A DNA stretch of 64,000 nucleotides from CAWGYT01 sp963826795 (GTDB taxonomy: Bacteria; Planctomycetota; Planctomycetia; Pirellulales; Pirellulaceae): the NCBI GenBank assembly GCA_963826795.1, contig CAWGYT010000009.1:62001-126000 (forward strand). The letters are read 5' to 3'. Under the pieces are notes generated by a model. It was not told the DNA's origin, searched no databases, and was given only the letters and a program-made list of their open reading frames with translations. The translations under genes were made by a program, and so were the position numbers. Shown in pieces: positions 36,599 to 45,759 of this stretch (its first letter is position 1; every line of letters starts with the position of its first letter).

Positions 36599-37477
36599 TT
36601 GAACGGACCACATCGCCAACAGCGGACACTCGCCTGTCCCACCCGCGTGGACGGATTCGGATTCTGGAGCGGGCAAGACGTCCAGGTCGAATTCCGCCCC
36701 GCCCCCGAGAACTCGGGAATTGTCTTTGTTCGGCATGACCGGCATCCCGCGGTGCGGATCCCAGCTGCCGTGCAGCATCGCGTCGAGTCGCCGCGCCGCA
36801 CGACCCTGCGAAACGGCAGCGTTGAGGTCGCGATGGTAGAACACGTGTTAGCCGCCCTGGCGGGCCTGCAGATCGACAATTGCGAGGTCTGGGTCGACGC
36901 TCCGGAAATGCCCGGCGTGGATGGATCCAGTCTCCCGTTCGTGACGGCGCTGCGTGACGCGGGAACCGTCAGCCAAGCGGCGATGCGTCCTTACCTGATT
37001 GTGAGCGAAGTGCTGCGCGTGGGTGACGACGACGCGTGGATCGAGGCCCGCCCGGTCCGCGACCGCGCGATGTCGATCCAGTACCGACTGGACTATGGGC
37101 CCGATCATCCGATCGGCCGCGAAACGCTGCGGCTGGCGGTCACCCCCGAACGTTTCCTACGAGAAGTTGCCCCCGCTCGGACTTTCATCCAGCGGGACGA
37201 AGCCGAGTGGCTCCGCGCACAAGGTCTGGCCCAGCGTGTTTCCCCGCAAGACGTCCTGATCTTTGACGACCGGGGCCTCATGGACAACGAACTGCGATTG
37301 GAAAACGAGTGCGTGGCCCACAAGGTCTTGGATATGATCGGCGACTTGTCGCTGTCCGGTTGCGACCTGATCGGACAATTCGTCGCACATCGCAGTGGCC
37401 ATCGGCTCAACGCCCTGATGGTCGAGGCGTTGCGAACCGAGTTCCGAATCACTCACGAATGGAAAGTCTCGGCCTGA
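36599..37477 (+). CDS. lpxC: UDP-3-O-acyl-N-acetylglucosamine deacetylase LpxC
   Basis: LpxC is the zinc deacetylase that commits UDP-3-O-acyl-GlcNAc to lipid A synthesis. The 292-residue protein has both zinc-binding motifs: H82 in VEHVLAALAGLQIDN, and H241 and D245 in HKVLDMIGDLSLSG. It also has HRSGHRLN, matching the family's general-acid histidine region, and PARTFIQRDEAEWLR. The start is TTG 36599 with GGGAAG upstream. The length is close to the E. coli enzyme, so it is not the fused LpxC-FabZ form. It lies 104 bases after the Skp-like gene and 41 before lpxA. Confidence 0.95.
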   Translation: MNGPHRQQRTLACPTRVDGFGFWSGQDVQVEFRPAPENSGIVFVRHDRHPAVRIPAAVQHRVESPRRTTLRNGSVEVAMVEHVLAALAGLQIDNCEVWVDAPEMPGVDGSSLPFVTALRDAGTVSQAAMRPYLIVSEVLRVGDDDAWIEARPVRDRAMSIQYRLDYGPDHPIGRETLRLAVTPERFLREVAPARTFIQRDEAEWLRAQGLAQRVSPQDVLIFDDRGLMDNELRLENECVAHKVLDMIGDLSLSGCDLIGQFVAHRSGHRLNALMVEALRTEFRITHEWKVSA

Positions 37478-37518
37478 CATCCCTTTCTTGATTTTCAACT
37501 CGTTCAACGGAGTCTTCC

Positions 37519-38325
37519 ATGTCGACACAGATCTCGCGCTTGGCCGTGGTCGACCCCCGCGCCGAATTGGCGGAGGATGTGAGGGTCGGTCCCTTTTGCT
37601 TGGTCGGCCCGGACGTCAAGATCGATCGCGGGACCCAGTTGGACAGCCACGTCACGGTGACGGGCCACGTCGAAATCGGCGCCGGGAATCGAATTCATGC
37701 CAACGCGGTGATTGGCGGTGAGCCTCAGGATCTTAGTTTCCGCGGGGGCCCGACGCGGGTCGTCATCGGGGACCACAACATCATTCGCGAAGGCGTCACG
37801 ATCAACCGAGCCACCGAAAAGGAAGACGGCATTACGTCGGTCGGCAGCCATTGCTACCTGATGGCCTGCAGCCACGTCGCACACGACTGTCGTTTGGGCG
37901 ATCACGTGATCCTGGCCAACGGCGCGTTGTTGGGCGGGCACGTCCACGTGCAGGACTTCGCCTCCCTGTCGGGTGCCGTGGCGGTCCATCACTACACGAC
38001 CATCGGCAGCTACGCTTTTATCGGCGGCTTGAGCCGCGTGATTCATGACGTGCCTCCGTTTATGTTGCTGGAGGGAACGCCTAGCCGACCCCGTTGCATT
38101 AACGCGGTGGCGCTCAAGCGACGGGGTTTTTCGGCCGACGTGATTGATGCCCTGGCCGACGCACACCGCCTGCTCTACCGCGCCAAAGTGGGCTTGGATC
38201 ATGCCCGCGAGATCCTTCGCAGCGAAGACAAGCTGCTGCCGCAAGTGAATCAGTTATTGAGCTTCATCCAACAACAACACGAAGGCCGATTCGGCCGCGG
38301 CCGAGATCAAAGGAGAGCAGCGTGA
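37519..38325 (+). CDS. lpxA: UDP-N-acetylglucosamine acyltransferase LpxA
   Basis: This 268-residue left-handed beta-helix enzyme puts the first acyl chain on UDP-GlcNAc (or on its 3-amino analogue). Hexapeptide repeats run through the first 190 residues. The catalytic histidine is about H122 in SHVAHDCRLGDHVILANGA, and the C-terminal helical part begins ALKRRGFSADVIDAL. The run VHHYTTIGSYAFIGGLSRV covers the acyl-chain ruler region and differs from E. coli. Its stop overlaps the GTG start of the oxidoreductase gene, so the two are translationally coupled. Confidence 0.95.
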   Translation: MSTQISRLAVVDPRAELAEDVRVGPFCLVGPDVKIDRGTQLDSHVTVTGHVEIGAGNRIHANAVIGGEPQDLSFRGGPTRVVIGDHNIIREGVTINRATEKEDGITSVGSHCYLMACSHVAHDCRLGDHVILANGALLGGHVHVQDFASLSGAVAVHHYTTIGSYAFIGGLSRVIHDVPPFMLLEGTPSRPRCINAVALKRRGFSADVIDALADAHRLLYRAKVGLDHAREILRSEDKLLPQVNQLLSFIQQQHEGRFGRGRDQRRAA

Positions 38326-39356
38326 GCCCCTTGCGTAGCGCCGTGATCGGATGTGGGCACCTCGGCAGAATCCACGCCCAGTTGCTCGCGGGATTGGACC
38401 ACGTCGAGTTGGTGGCGGTCGTGGATCCCAACCCAGAGGCCCGGGCGAGCGTCGCGGCCAAGCTGGGAGTTCCCGCCCTGGAGGACTATCGCGCACTGCG
38501 CGGGCAGATCGATGCCGCGGTCCTGGCCACCCCGACTTGCTTCCATGCGGCGATGGCCGCCGAGTTGCTCGATGCCGGTGTCCACCTGCTGGTCGAAAAA
38601 CCGCTCGCGGCCGAGCACGCCGCGGCCAAAACGCTGGCCCACCGAGCGGCCGCCCAAGGCCTGGTGCTCGCCGTCGGTCACGTCGAACGGTTCAACCCCG
38701 CCTTTGTCGCCGTCCAACAGCGCGTCGATCAACCGCTGTATCTGGAGGCGACCCGCACCGGCGGCTTCACCTTCCGCTCGCTGGATGTCGGTGTGGTCAT
38801 GGACCTGATGATTCACGACCTGGAATTGATCCTGGCAATGGTGCCGGGCCGAGTCGCCGAAATCTCCGCCTGCGGTGCCCCGGTCGTGACGGCCCACGAA
38901 GATTTCGCCGAGGCACGGCTCGTTTTTTCTAACGGCTGCGTGGCAGTCCTCAAGGCCTCGCGGACCAGCCCCGTCGCGCAACGCGTGATGACCGTCTACG
39001 ATCGCGAGGCGCACTATTTCATCGATTTCGGTCAGCGTCACGCACGCGTTCTGCAACGCAATTCCGGCTTGCAGGCCGGAACGCTGCACGTCGAACAACT
39101 ACCGGCCGACGAAATCGAGTCGCTGAAGGACCAGGTGTTCGAAACGTTGCTGCCGACGACGGAATTGGCCATCCCCGATGCCAACCCTTTGCGAGATGAG
39201 CTGCAGGACTTCGTGGATAGCATCCGGCAAGGCCGTGCGCCCCGCGTCGACGGCGTTCAAGGAGCCCGAGCCGTTGACTTGGCGGAGCGAATTCTGCGAC
39301 AGATTCAGGTGGGGCGACTGCGTCGAGCCGGCCAGCCGCTGCGACGGGCCGCCTAA
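38322..39356 (+). CDS. Gfo/Idh/MocA oxidoreductase, candidate GnnA (UDP-GlcNAc 3-dehydrogenase)
   Basis: This 344-residue NAD(P)-dependent sugar dehydrogenase has the Rossmann motif AVIGCGHLGRIHAQ and the family's EKP signature in LLVEKPLAAE, followed by VGHVERFNPAF and DLMIHDLELIL. It starts at GTG 38322 inside the lpxA stop, with AGGAG upstream. In Acidithiobacillus and Leptospira, GnnA of this same family works beside LpxA to oxidise UDP-GlcNAc at C3, allowing 2,3-diamino-glucose lipid A. The position here suggests the same role. The partner aminotransferase GnnB is not in the window, so this remains inference. Confidence 0.85.
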   Translation: MSPLRSAVIGCGHLGRIHAQLLAGLDHVELVAVVDPNPEARASVAAKLGVPALEDYRALRGQIDAAVLATPTCFHAAMAAELLDAGVHLLVEKPLAAEHAAAKTLAHRAAAQGLVLAVGHVERFNPAFVAVQQRVDQPLYLEATRTGGFTFRSLDVGVVMDLMIHDLELILAMVPGRVAEISACGAPVVTAHEDFAEARLVFSNGCVAVLKASRTSPVAQRVMTVYDREAHYFIDFGQRHARVLQRNSGLQAGTLHVEQLPADEIESLKDQVFETLLPTTELAIPDANPLRDELQDFVDSIRQGRAPRVDGVQGARAVDLAERILRQIQVGRLRRAGQPLRRAA

Positions 39357-39444
39357 GCCGCTGATTTGACCCGTCGACAAGTCGTTACTAGAATTGCACT
39401 TGCGATGCTTGGCAATTCTCGACCCGACTTGCATTGATGCCCTC

Positions 39445-42400
39445 ATGACTGACGACGCGGCGTCTCGCCGTCCCCGGCCGCTGCCGGCTCAACCGCCGCC
39501 GGACTCCGACCTGACCACCGCGTGTCCGCGCCCTACGGAACCCGACGCGCTAATTCCGACCGAGCCCGCTCCGACCGAGCCCGCTCCGACCGAGCCCGCT
39601 CCGGCGGCGCCGCTGACGGTCCGATCCGAGTCGCGGTCGCCATCGGCCGGGGAGGCTTCGGACCGCTTGCTGGACAACGCGCCCACGGTGATCTCTCAGC
39701 GTCCTCCCCTGCACACGGGCTTGCTCCATTCGCCCCTGCCGGCGCGCGAATTGGGACAAACGCTCGTGGGGCGCCGCTTGGCACATTTCCATCTCACCGA
39801 ATTCGTGGGCGGCGGTGGCATGGGGGCCGTGTTTCGCGCCTCCGACACGATGCTTAATCGAACCGTCGCGGTCAAGGTGCTCTCGCGCGACCAGGGGCAG
39901 GACGAGGAAACCGTCAAACGATTTCAGAACGAGGCGCAAAGTGCGGCTCGTTTGGACCATGAGAACATCGCGCGGGTCTACTTCGTGGGCGAGGAGGACG
40001 GTTGGTACTTCATTGTCTTCGAGTTCATCGAAGGTCGGAATCTGCGTGAATTGGTCAACGAGCAGGGGCCCATGGCCGTCGAGCAGGCGCTGCAGGTGAC
40101 GCTGCAGGTCGCCGATGCACTCGATCACTCCGCCAAACGCGAGGTGGTGCATCGGGACATCAAACCCTCCAACGTCCTGCTCACGCCCCAAGGCAGAGCG
40201 AAGCTCGTGGACATGGGATTGGCACGACTCAAACCGATGCGAGCCGGCGAGGACGATCTGACGGCCAGCGGGGTGACCCTCGGGACGTTCGACTACATCT
40301 CACCCGAGCAGGCGCGTGATCCGCGGACCGCCGACGTCCGCAGCGACATTTACTCGCTCGGTTGCACGCTGTACTTCATGCTCACCGGCCAGCCCCCGTT
40401 TCCGGGCGGGACCGTCCTCCAGAAGCTGCTCAGCCACAGCGGCGAGGCCGCCCCCGACCCGCGTCAACATCGCGACGATTTGCCTCCGGAATTGATCCCG
40501 GTCATGAACAAGATGCTGGCAAAGAAACCGAGCGAACGGTACCAGCAGCCGATCGACCTGATCGCGGACCTGCTGCTATTGGCCGAACGACTGGGCATCG
40601 CGACGGCGGTTCGAACCAATACGATCTGGGTGACTCCCGCGACGAAATGGTGGCATCGGCTGCAGATGCATCTCCCCTGGTTCGTGCCCGTGGCAACGCT
40701 CCTGTTGCTGGCCCTGTTCTTCGACCCGGCCTGGCTGGACGGGAGCGTTGACCAGTCGATCACACCCCGCCCGCTCCAGGCGGTGCGCCCGCCTGTCGAG
40801 GAGACCGATCCACCGACATGGCCGCTCACGGTCGCGTCGGAAGCCGATTCCGCCGTGACTCCGTCCCCAGGCGCCGCGGCTGCGGCTGCGGAAGAGGACC
40901 GGACCGACGCCGATCCCGAATCCTTGGCCACCGTCTCAGGCGAGCCGGCACGGGAGGGCGACCAGACGCCGCGGATCAATCCGGACAGCAGCCCGGGCGG
41001 CTCGCCACAACTCGCCGAAGAGCGGACAACGGCCAACGGAGCGGACGCGGCGAGCGTTGTCGCCGAAACTCGTGACCCTCGAAACGCGCGCCCCAACCCG
41101 GTCATGGCCGCACGGCGTGTGATCGTCGACGACTCGCCCAGCCTGCTGCCCAGCGACGGCGAGCTGGTGGTTGGCAATTTGACGGAGGCCTGCCGCGTCG
41201 CGCTGCAGAATCTCGGAATCGACACGATCGAAGTCCGTCAGAACGGCCGCATCGAACTCGGCCCGTTGCTGCTCCGCTTGGAAGGCCGCTCGCTTCGACT
41301 CGTGGCGGGAACCGGATACGCGCCGATCCTGAGCTTCCGCACCGGGCTGAGCGTCACCGATTACGACCGCGAAGGCATGATTCGCGTGCAGGGAGGACGT
41401 CTGACCATCCAAGGGCTCCACCTCGAAATGACCGTGCCCGACGATACGCTCGATGGAGAATGGTCCCTGTTCGAGCTGGAGGACAACGAAGCGACATCCA
41501 TCCGACAAAGCACAATCACGATCCACAATTCGTACGGCGGTCGTTACAGCAACCTGGACAACGTCGCCGTGTTTCATCTCGTGCCGCCCGATCGTAACCA
41601 GATGCTCGATCCGGACATGGGGCAACCTCGGGCCACTACCAAAATCGAACTTGCCGATTGCGTCGTACGATGCGAAGCCACGCTCTTGCGATCGAAGGAG
41701 ACCGCCCCGCTTAACCTGACCTGGACCAACGGCCTGCTCGTGACCAGCGAGACGCTCGCCCGGCTCGGCGGCCGCGGCGACATCCCACGTGCCGGCGAAC
41801 AAGTCAGTTTGAACCTGCAACAGGTCACGGCCGTCGTCGATCAGGGACTCGCGGAATTGACGAGCAGCGCCGCACGACCGAACCTGTTGCCGGTCCACAT
41901 CGTCAGCCAGGACTGCATCTGGGTCACGCAGCGCTGGTCCCCCTTGATTACCCAAACCGGACCACACAGTTTGGCGGATTGGATGAATCAATTGCACTAC
42001 CAGGGAAATCATAACGCCTACGAAGGCATGGATTCGCTCTGGAAAATCAACTCGCAAGACGGTTCGCCGCCCGAGAGTTTTGATTTCGAGCGATGGCAAG
42101 CGCACTGGAACGAGACGGGCCCGATTTGGCAGCAGGTGCGTTGGCGTTACGCGGTAGATAAGAATCGGCCCATTCACGAACACCGAATCGCCGACTACGC
42201 GCTGGGGCAGATTGAAGCCAATGGCACGAAAACCGCCGACACGCCCGCGACGCTCGGCTTCATCCAAACAAGTCTGCCGCGTTTACCCGAGCCCGAACGC
42301 TTGCGCCGCGCAAGACGCGGCCCTACTTTCAGTCCTCGTCCCCGGTTCCCCGTCGATTCGCCGAACCGTTCAAGAACCGAAACGTATGAAATCGGGCAGC

Positions 42401-42459
42401 GGCCCCGCGGCCGGACCTTGCTTGACATTGGACGAGGGCCTCAGTCTACTATCGGTTAG
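39445..42459 (+). CDS. Membrane Ser/Thr protein kinase with extracytoplasmic beta-helix-like domain
   Basis: This 1,004-residue protein has four parts. A low-complexity N-terminus contains three PTEPA repeats. The Hanks-type kinase (about 112-385) has the Gly loop GGGGMGAVF, VAVKVL, HRDIKPSNVLL and, in place of DFG, VDMGLAR. A single membrane helix (PWFVPVATLLLLALFF, about 410-430) follows. The outer domain of about 570 residues has short-strand patterns such as MIRVQGGRLTIQGLHLEM that suggest a right-handed beta-helix. The kinase phosphorylates Ser/Thr; targets are unknown. The ATG at 39445 is preferred over an upstream TTG. It is 88 bases downstream of the oxidoreductase gene. Confidence 0.9.
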   Translation: MTDDAASRRPRPLPAQPPPDSDLTTACPRPTEPDALIPTEPAPTEPAPTEPAPAAPLTVRSESRSPSAGEASDRLLDNAPTVISQRPPLHTGLLHSPLPARELGQTLVGRRLAHFHLTEFVGGGGMGAVFRASDTMLNRTVAVKVLSRDQGQDEETVKRFQNEAQSAARLDHENIARVYFVGEEDGWYFIVFEFIEGRNLRELVNEQGPMAVEQALQVTLQVADALDHSAKREVVHRDIKPSNVLLTPQGRAKLVDMGLARLKPMRAGEDDLTASGVTLGTFDYISPEQARDPRTADVRSDIYSLGCTLYFMLTGQPPFPGGTVLQKLLSHSGEAAPDPRQHRDDLPPELIPVMNKMLAKKPSERYQQPIDLIADLLLLAERLGIATAVRTNTIWVTPATKWWHRLQMHLPWFVPVATLLLLALFFDPAWLDGSVDQSITPRPLQAVRPPVEETDPPTWPLTVASEADSAVTPSPGAAAAAAEEDRTDADPESLATVSGEPAREGDQTPRINPDSSPGGSPQLAEERTTANGADAASVVAETRDPRNARPNPVMAARRVIVDDSPSLLPSDGELVVGNLTEACRVALQNLGIDTIEVRQNGRIELGPLLLRLEGRSLRLVAGTGYAPILSFRTGLSVTDYDREGMIRVQGGRLTIQGLHLEMTVPDDTLDGEWSLFELEDNEATSIRQSTITIHNSYGGRYSNLDNVAVFHLVPPDRNQMLDPDMGQPRATTKIELADCVVRCEATLLRSKETAPLNLTWTNGLLVTSETLARLGGRGDIPRAGEQVSLNLQQVTAVVDQGLAELTSSAARPNLLPVHIVSQDCIWVTQRWSPLITQTGPHSLADWMNQLHYQGNHNAYEGMDSLWKINSQDGSPPESFDFERWQAHWNETGPIWQQVRWRYAVDKNRPIHEHRIADYALGQIEANGTKTADTPATLGFIQTSLPRLPEPERLRRARRGPTFSPRPRFPVDSPNRSRTETYEIGQRPRGRTLLDIGRGPQSTIG
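39556..39600 (+). repeat. Three tandem 15-base units encoding PTEPA
   Basis: The 15-base unit CCGACCGAGCCCGCT occurs three times in perfect tandem within the kinase's disordered N-terminus. Being in frame, copy-number changes would only alter linker length. Confidence 0.9.
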
Positions 42460-42481
42460 TAGCGAGGAACCCCACCCAAGA

Positions 42482-42559
42482 CCTGTCCGGGACGTGGTCG
42501 ATCGATCGCGGTAGAGCTCCCAACAGCCTGCCCGCTACCGACGACAGCTGACGGACAGG
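42482..42559 (+). other. Nested stem structure upstream of the cytochrome gene
   Basis: CCTGTCCG (42482-42489) pairs with CGGACAGG (42552-42559), and inside it CGGTAG (42509-42514) pairs with CTACCG (42535-42540). It lies in a 280-base gap between the kinase stop and the cytochrome start. It could be a structured leader or a weak terminator; no T-tract follows and no known riboswitch motif was recognised. Confidence 0.3.
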
Positions 42560-42739
42560 GCATGCCAGAAGTGCAGCACGCGACCGACGTGATCGCCACT
42601 TAAGATGTGGATCGCGAGGATTGCCCGTGTGCGAACCCATCGACTCCCAGTCGACCCGCGTCGAACCATCCCGAGCTAGGCTTTGTCTCAAAGCCTCATC
42701 GTGAAACCGGGTTGATTTGCACCCACAAAGGAGAAATGA

Positions 42740-43162
42740 ATGAAGAAACTCGCGACGCTCTGTGTCTTGTGTTTGACCGTCCTCGGTTGGATGTCCCCCG
42801 CCGCCCAGGCGCTGGCTCCGTTCAAGAAAGCGTTTCAGGAAAAGTATGTCGACAAGAGCGACAGTGAGGAACTGAAAGCTGCTTTTAAGAAGGTAAGCTG
42901 CAACACGTGCCACGTGAAGGGCAAGAAGAAGGAGGCAAGAAACGAATACGGCGAGGAACTTGCCAAGCTGATTGAGGGTGACGCCAACGCCCGCATCAAT
43001 GAAGCGGGCAAAGAGAGTCCCGAGGCGAAGAAAGCGGAGACGGAAAAGGTCGTCACCGAACTTGAGAAAGCCTTTGACGAAGTCGCCAAAATGAAAAACG
43101 CCAGCGGGCAGGTGTACGGCGAATTGATCAAGTCGGGTCAATTACCCGTCGCGTCGGAATAG
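42740..43162 (+). CDS. Small exported monoheme cytochrome c-like protein
   Basis: This 140-residue protein has a signal peptide (LCVLCLTVLGWMSPAAQALA) and one heme-binding CNTCH motif (C54, C57, H58). A lysine- and glutamate-rich helical tail follows (KVVTELEKAFDEVAKMKN). A distal Met ligand is not certain; KNASGQVY near the end has a nearby Met. It is probably a periplasmic electron carrier or sensor. The ATG at 42740 has a perfect AAAGGAG. It ends 120 bases before a strong terminator and is likely monocistronic. Confidence 0.8.
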   Translation: MKKLATLCVLCLTVLGWMSPAAQALAPFKKAFQEKYVDKSDSEELKAAFKKVSCNTCHVKGKKKEARNEYGEELAKLIEGDANARINEAGKESPEAKKAETEKVVTELEKAFDEVAKMKNASGQVYGELIKSGQLPVASE

Positions 43163-43283
43163 CAGCCGTCGTTCCTCCGGCGACTTTCCTCCGCCAACTT
43201 TCCCGCGGCGACGCCGAACCGATCAACATCGCCACGCCGACGACGAATCAGTTGACCGGAACCGCGTGTGGAATGCCCCGATC

Positions 43284-43321
43284 ACACCGATCCGAACGAA
43301 ATGCGGATCGGTGTTTTTTTT
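43284..43321 (+). terminator. Strong intrinsic terminator
   Basis: An 11-bp perfect stem, ACACCGATCCG/CGGATCGGTGT (43284-43294 and 43304-43314), is followed by eight Ts (43314-43321). It ends the cytochrome transcript and lies just ahead of the convergent aldose epimerase gene. Confidence 0.92.
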
Positions 43322-43375
43322 GTTGCGTCGGGCGGGTCAGGCTCACGAATCGTCGGCACAGTGGTCGCGGCTAAA

Positions 43376-44341
43376 TCATGATGCGGCGTCTCGCGGCAAG
43401 ACCGTCAGGTTCACCTCGGCCCGACGCTCGGCGCCCGGGGCGAGTACCCACAGTCCCGCGTCAACCCCCATGGCCTGCAAGCGAGCCGCGTCGGGAACAC
43501 AGCTGTAGGGTTCGATGCAGACCGACTCGCGATGGCCGGGCGTATACACCACGCATTCGCGGAACACGTCTTGGAATGCGATTTCCAAAGCGCACTGGTT
43601 GGGCGGGTCCACGACGCGCGCTCGGCACCATCCGTCGGTGGCGACCAGCCCGGTAAAGACATTGTCGAAACGTAGCGGGCCCAAGGCGAATCCCTGCTGG
43701 TAACTCGCCGCATCCTCCAATTCGAATCGCCGGCCGGTGGCGTTCATTTCGTGAAGTTCCCACTGACCGCTGACGGGCAACTCAAGTCGGCATTCCGCTG
43801 CGCTGCCGCGCGTACCCAGCGGGGTCCGAAAATAGGGATGGGTTCCCAGGCCACAGGGGAGCGGCTGGTCGCCCGGATTGTGAGCGGTGAATTGCGACAG
43901 GAGTTGATGTCCTTCAAGGCGATAGGTGGCCACCAGGCGAAAATCCGCGGGCCAATGATCGAGGAGGGCCGGATCGTCGATCGAGGCCTGAAATTCGCCG
44001 GTCACGTGCCGCTCCGATTGACTCGTCACCCGCCAGGGCCGCTCGTGCACAAACCCGTGAATCGCGTTTCCGCGGCCATCGCCTTCCGACAGCGGATAGG
44101 CCCGCCCCTGCCAGCGGAATTCCGTCCCCTGGATCCGCCCCGGAAACGGAAACAAAATCGGAATTCCGCTGCCCGACGCGTGTTCGGTTCCCGCGGCGAA
44201 CCCCGGCGCGGCCCAGATTGCGTCGATCGTTTGGCCACGTAGTCGTGTGGAGAAGTGATCACAATTGAACCCGCGTCCGATCAGAATTCGGGCGCGCGAT
44301 TCCGTCGCGGGGTCCAATAGTGTCACGACGTGCGGTGTCAT
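43376..44341 (-). CDS. Aldose 1-epimerase family protein
   Basis: This 321-residue sugar mutarotase has the beta-sandwich motifs of the galactose mutarotase superfamily: GSGIPILFPFPGRI, NAIHGFVHERPW with the substrate His, GLGTHPYFRTP with the catalytic His, and the Glu in SVCIEPYSC. It interconverts alpha and beta anomers or acts on a hexose-6-phosphate; the substrate is unknown. The ATG at 44341 is taken as start, since an in-frame GTG 18 bases upstream lacks a better site. It runs in the same direction as cinA, whose end lies 48 bases upstream of this start. Confidence 0.85.
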   Translation of the reverse strand: MTPHVVTLLDPATESRARILIGRGFNCDHFSTRLRGQTIDAIWAAPGFAAGTEHASGSGIPILFPFPGRIQGTEFRWQGRAYPLSEGDGRGNAIHGFVHERPWRVTSQSERHVTGEFQASIDDPALLDHWPADFRLVATYRLEGHQLLSQFTAHNPGDQPLPCGLGTHPYFRTPLGTRGSAAECRLELPVSGQWELHEMNATGRRFELEDAASYQQGFALGPLRFDNVFTGLVATDGWCRARVVDPPNQCALEIAFQDVFRECVVYTPGHRESVCIEPYSCVPDAARLQAMGVDAGLWVLAPGAERRAEVNLTVLPRDAAS

Positions 44342-44389
44342 TGGGGGAATCCTATTCACGAGGCATCAAACAGCGCGAAGGCGAGGGGG

Positions 44390-45616
44390 CTAACCTAACA
44401 GCTCGATCCGGACGAGGTCCAGGGCCAGCTTGGCGGCCCGCTCAAGGACCACGTCGGGATGGCCGGCGTACGTCGGACGGGCGATGCGGGTGCCCGTTGT
44501 TCCCGCCAGGGCGAGGTAGATCCGTGGCTGCGTTGAATTTTCCTCGGGCCGAGGTCCGACGGCCAACCCATAGTCGGCGCCGCTGCGACGCTGGATTCGC
44601 TCGGCCATCCAACGAACCAAGTCGTCCGGCGCGGCGGGCGGGACGTCGTCGGAGCCCTCGCCCAGCAAGGCCGCCAAGGACGACAGCTCGCGAACGACCA
44701 GTCCGGCCTTGATCCGCCCCGAATGATCGGCTGCGGCGGTCCATTGAGAGACGAGACCGTCGGTACCTGCTTCGCAGATCGCGAGCGTTCGTCCCCGCTG
44801 CTGCAACAAGCGCACGACGGCATGCTCCAGTTCCTCGTCTTCCTCGCCAAACACCAAATTCCCTAACGACCGACGAATCAGCTCCCGCGTCGGCTTCAAC
44901 TGGCTCTCGCACGACGCGAGATCGGCCCCGGAGGTCGTGATCCGAAGCGTGATCGTCGCCCGATGGACCGTGATTCCAACTCGCGGAGTTCGGTCCCGAT
45001 TAATCAAATCCGGCAGCATTTCCTCCAATTGGCTCTCGCCGACACCAAAGCACTTGATGCGATGATGGTGGATCAGCCCGGCCCCGCCCCGCAGTGCCTC
45101 GATGGCGGGCCGGACGGTCTGCGACCACATATCCTTCATCTCGGCCGGAACTCCCGGCAAGGCAAACAGGCGGCTGGCATGCGATTGGCCCGGGATCACG
45201 AGATCAATCCCGGGCGCGGTGCCATGGGGATTCGGGATGACTTGGCTGCCAACTGGAAACAAGGCCTGCACCTGGTTCTGCGGAGGCATGACTCGGCCAA
45301 ACCGTGCAAACTTGGCCTCGATCTCCGCGAGGATCTCCGTTCGCATCTCAAGCGGCACGCCGGCCGCGTCGGCCATCGCTTGGCGTGTCAGATCATCGGC
45401 GGTCGGCCCCAGCCCTCCGCTAATCACCACCAGTGGAACTCTTGCCGACGCCGACTTCAAGGCCTGGGTCAGCGCCCCCAATTCATCCCCCACCGTGGTG
45501 TGATATTGGACGCAGACGCCGATGTCGCCGAGCTGCTGGCTGAGCCACTGACTGTTCGTATCCAGACGCTGTCCCGACGTCAGCTCGTCGCCGATCGCCA
45601 TCACCTCTGCCTGCAT
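44390..45616 (-). CDS. cinA: CinA family protein with degenerate C-terminal domain
   Basis: This 408-residue protein contains the N-terminal MoaB/MogA-like (COG1058) domain, with VMAIGDELTSGQRLDTNSQW and VVISGGLGPTADDLTRQA, and a C-terminal CinA (PncC-type) domain. CinA proteins hydrolyse ADP-ribose and deamidate NMN in the pyridine-nucleotide cycle. In this copy the catalytic AESCTGG motif reads CEAGTDG, so the nucleophile serine appears to be alanine. The deamidase half may therefore be inactive or changed. The start at 45616 has AAGGAAA upstream. Confidence 0.85.
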   Translation of the reverse strand: MQAEVMAIGDELTSGQRLDTNSQWLSQQLGDIGVCVQYHTTVGDELGALTQALKSASARVPLVVISGGLGPTADDLTRQAMADAAGVPLEMRTEILAEIEAKFARFGRVMPPQNQVQALFPVGSQVIPNPHGTAPGIDLVIPGQSHASRLFALPGVPAEMKDMWSQTVRPAIEALRGGAGLIHHHRIKCFGVGESQLEEMLPDLINRDRTPRVGITVHRATITLRITTSGADLASCESQLKPTRELIRRSLGNLVFGEEDEELEHAVVRLLQQRGRTLAICEAGTDGLVSQWTAAADHSGRIKAGLVVRELSSLAALLGEGSDDVPPAAPDDLVRWMAERIQRRSGADYGLAVGPRPEENSTQPRIYLALAGTTGTRIARPTYAGHPDVVLERAAKLALDLVRIELLG

Positions 45617-45759
45617 CGCTTGCGTTTCCTTCTGATCAGTCCGCTGCTTCACGTTGACACCGTCTGGAAGAACGGCCTATTATCGGCGGTGAACTGTTCC
45701 TGGGAACACCACGGTCGGTCGGTAGGCCGTCAAAAGCGGTCAGTTGGAAGGACTTGGCA

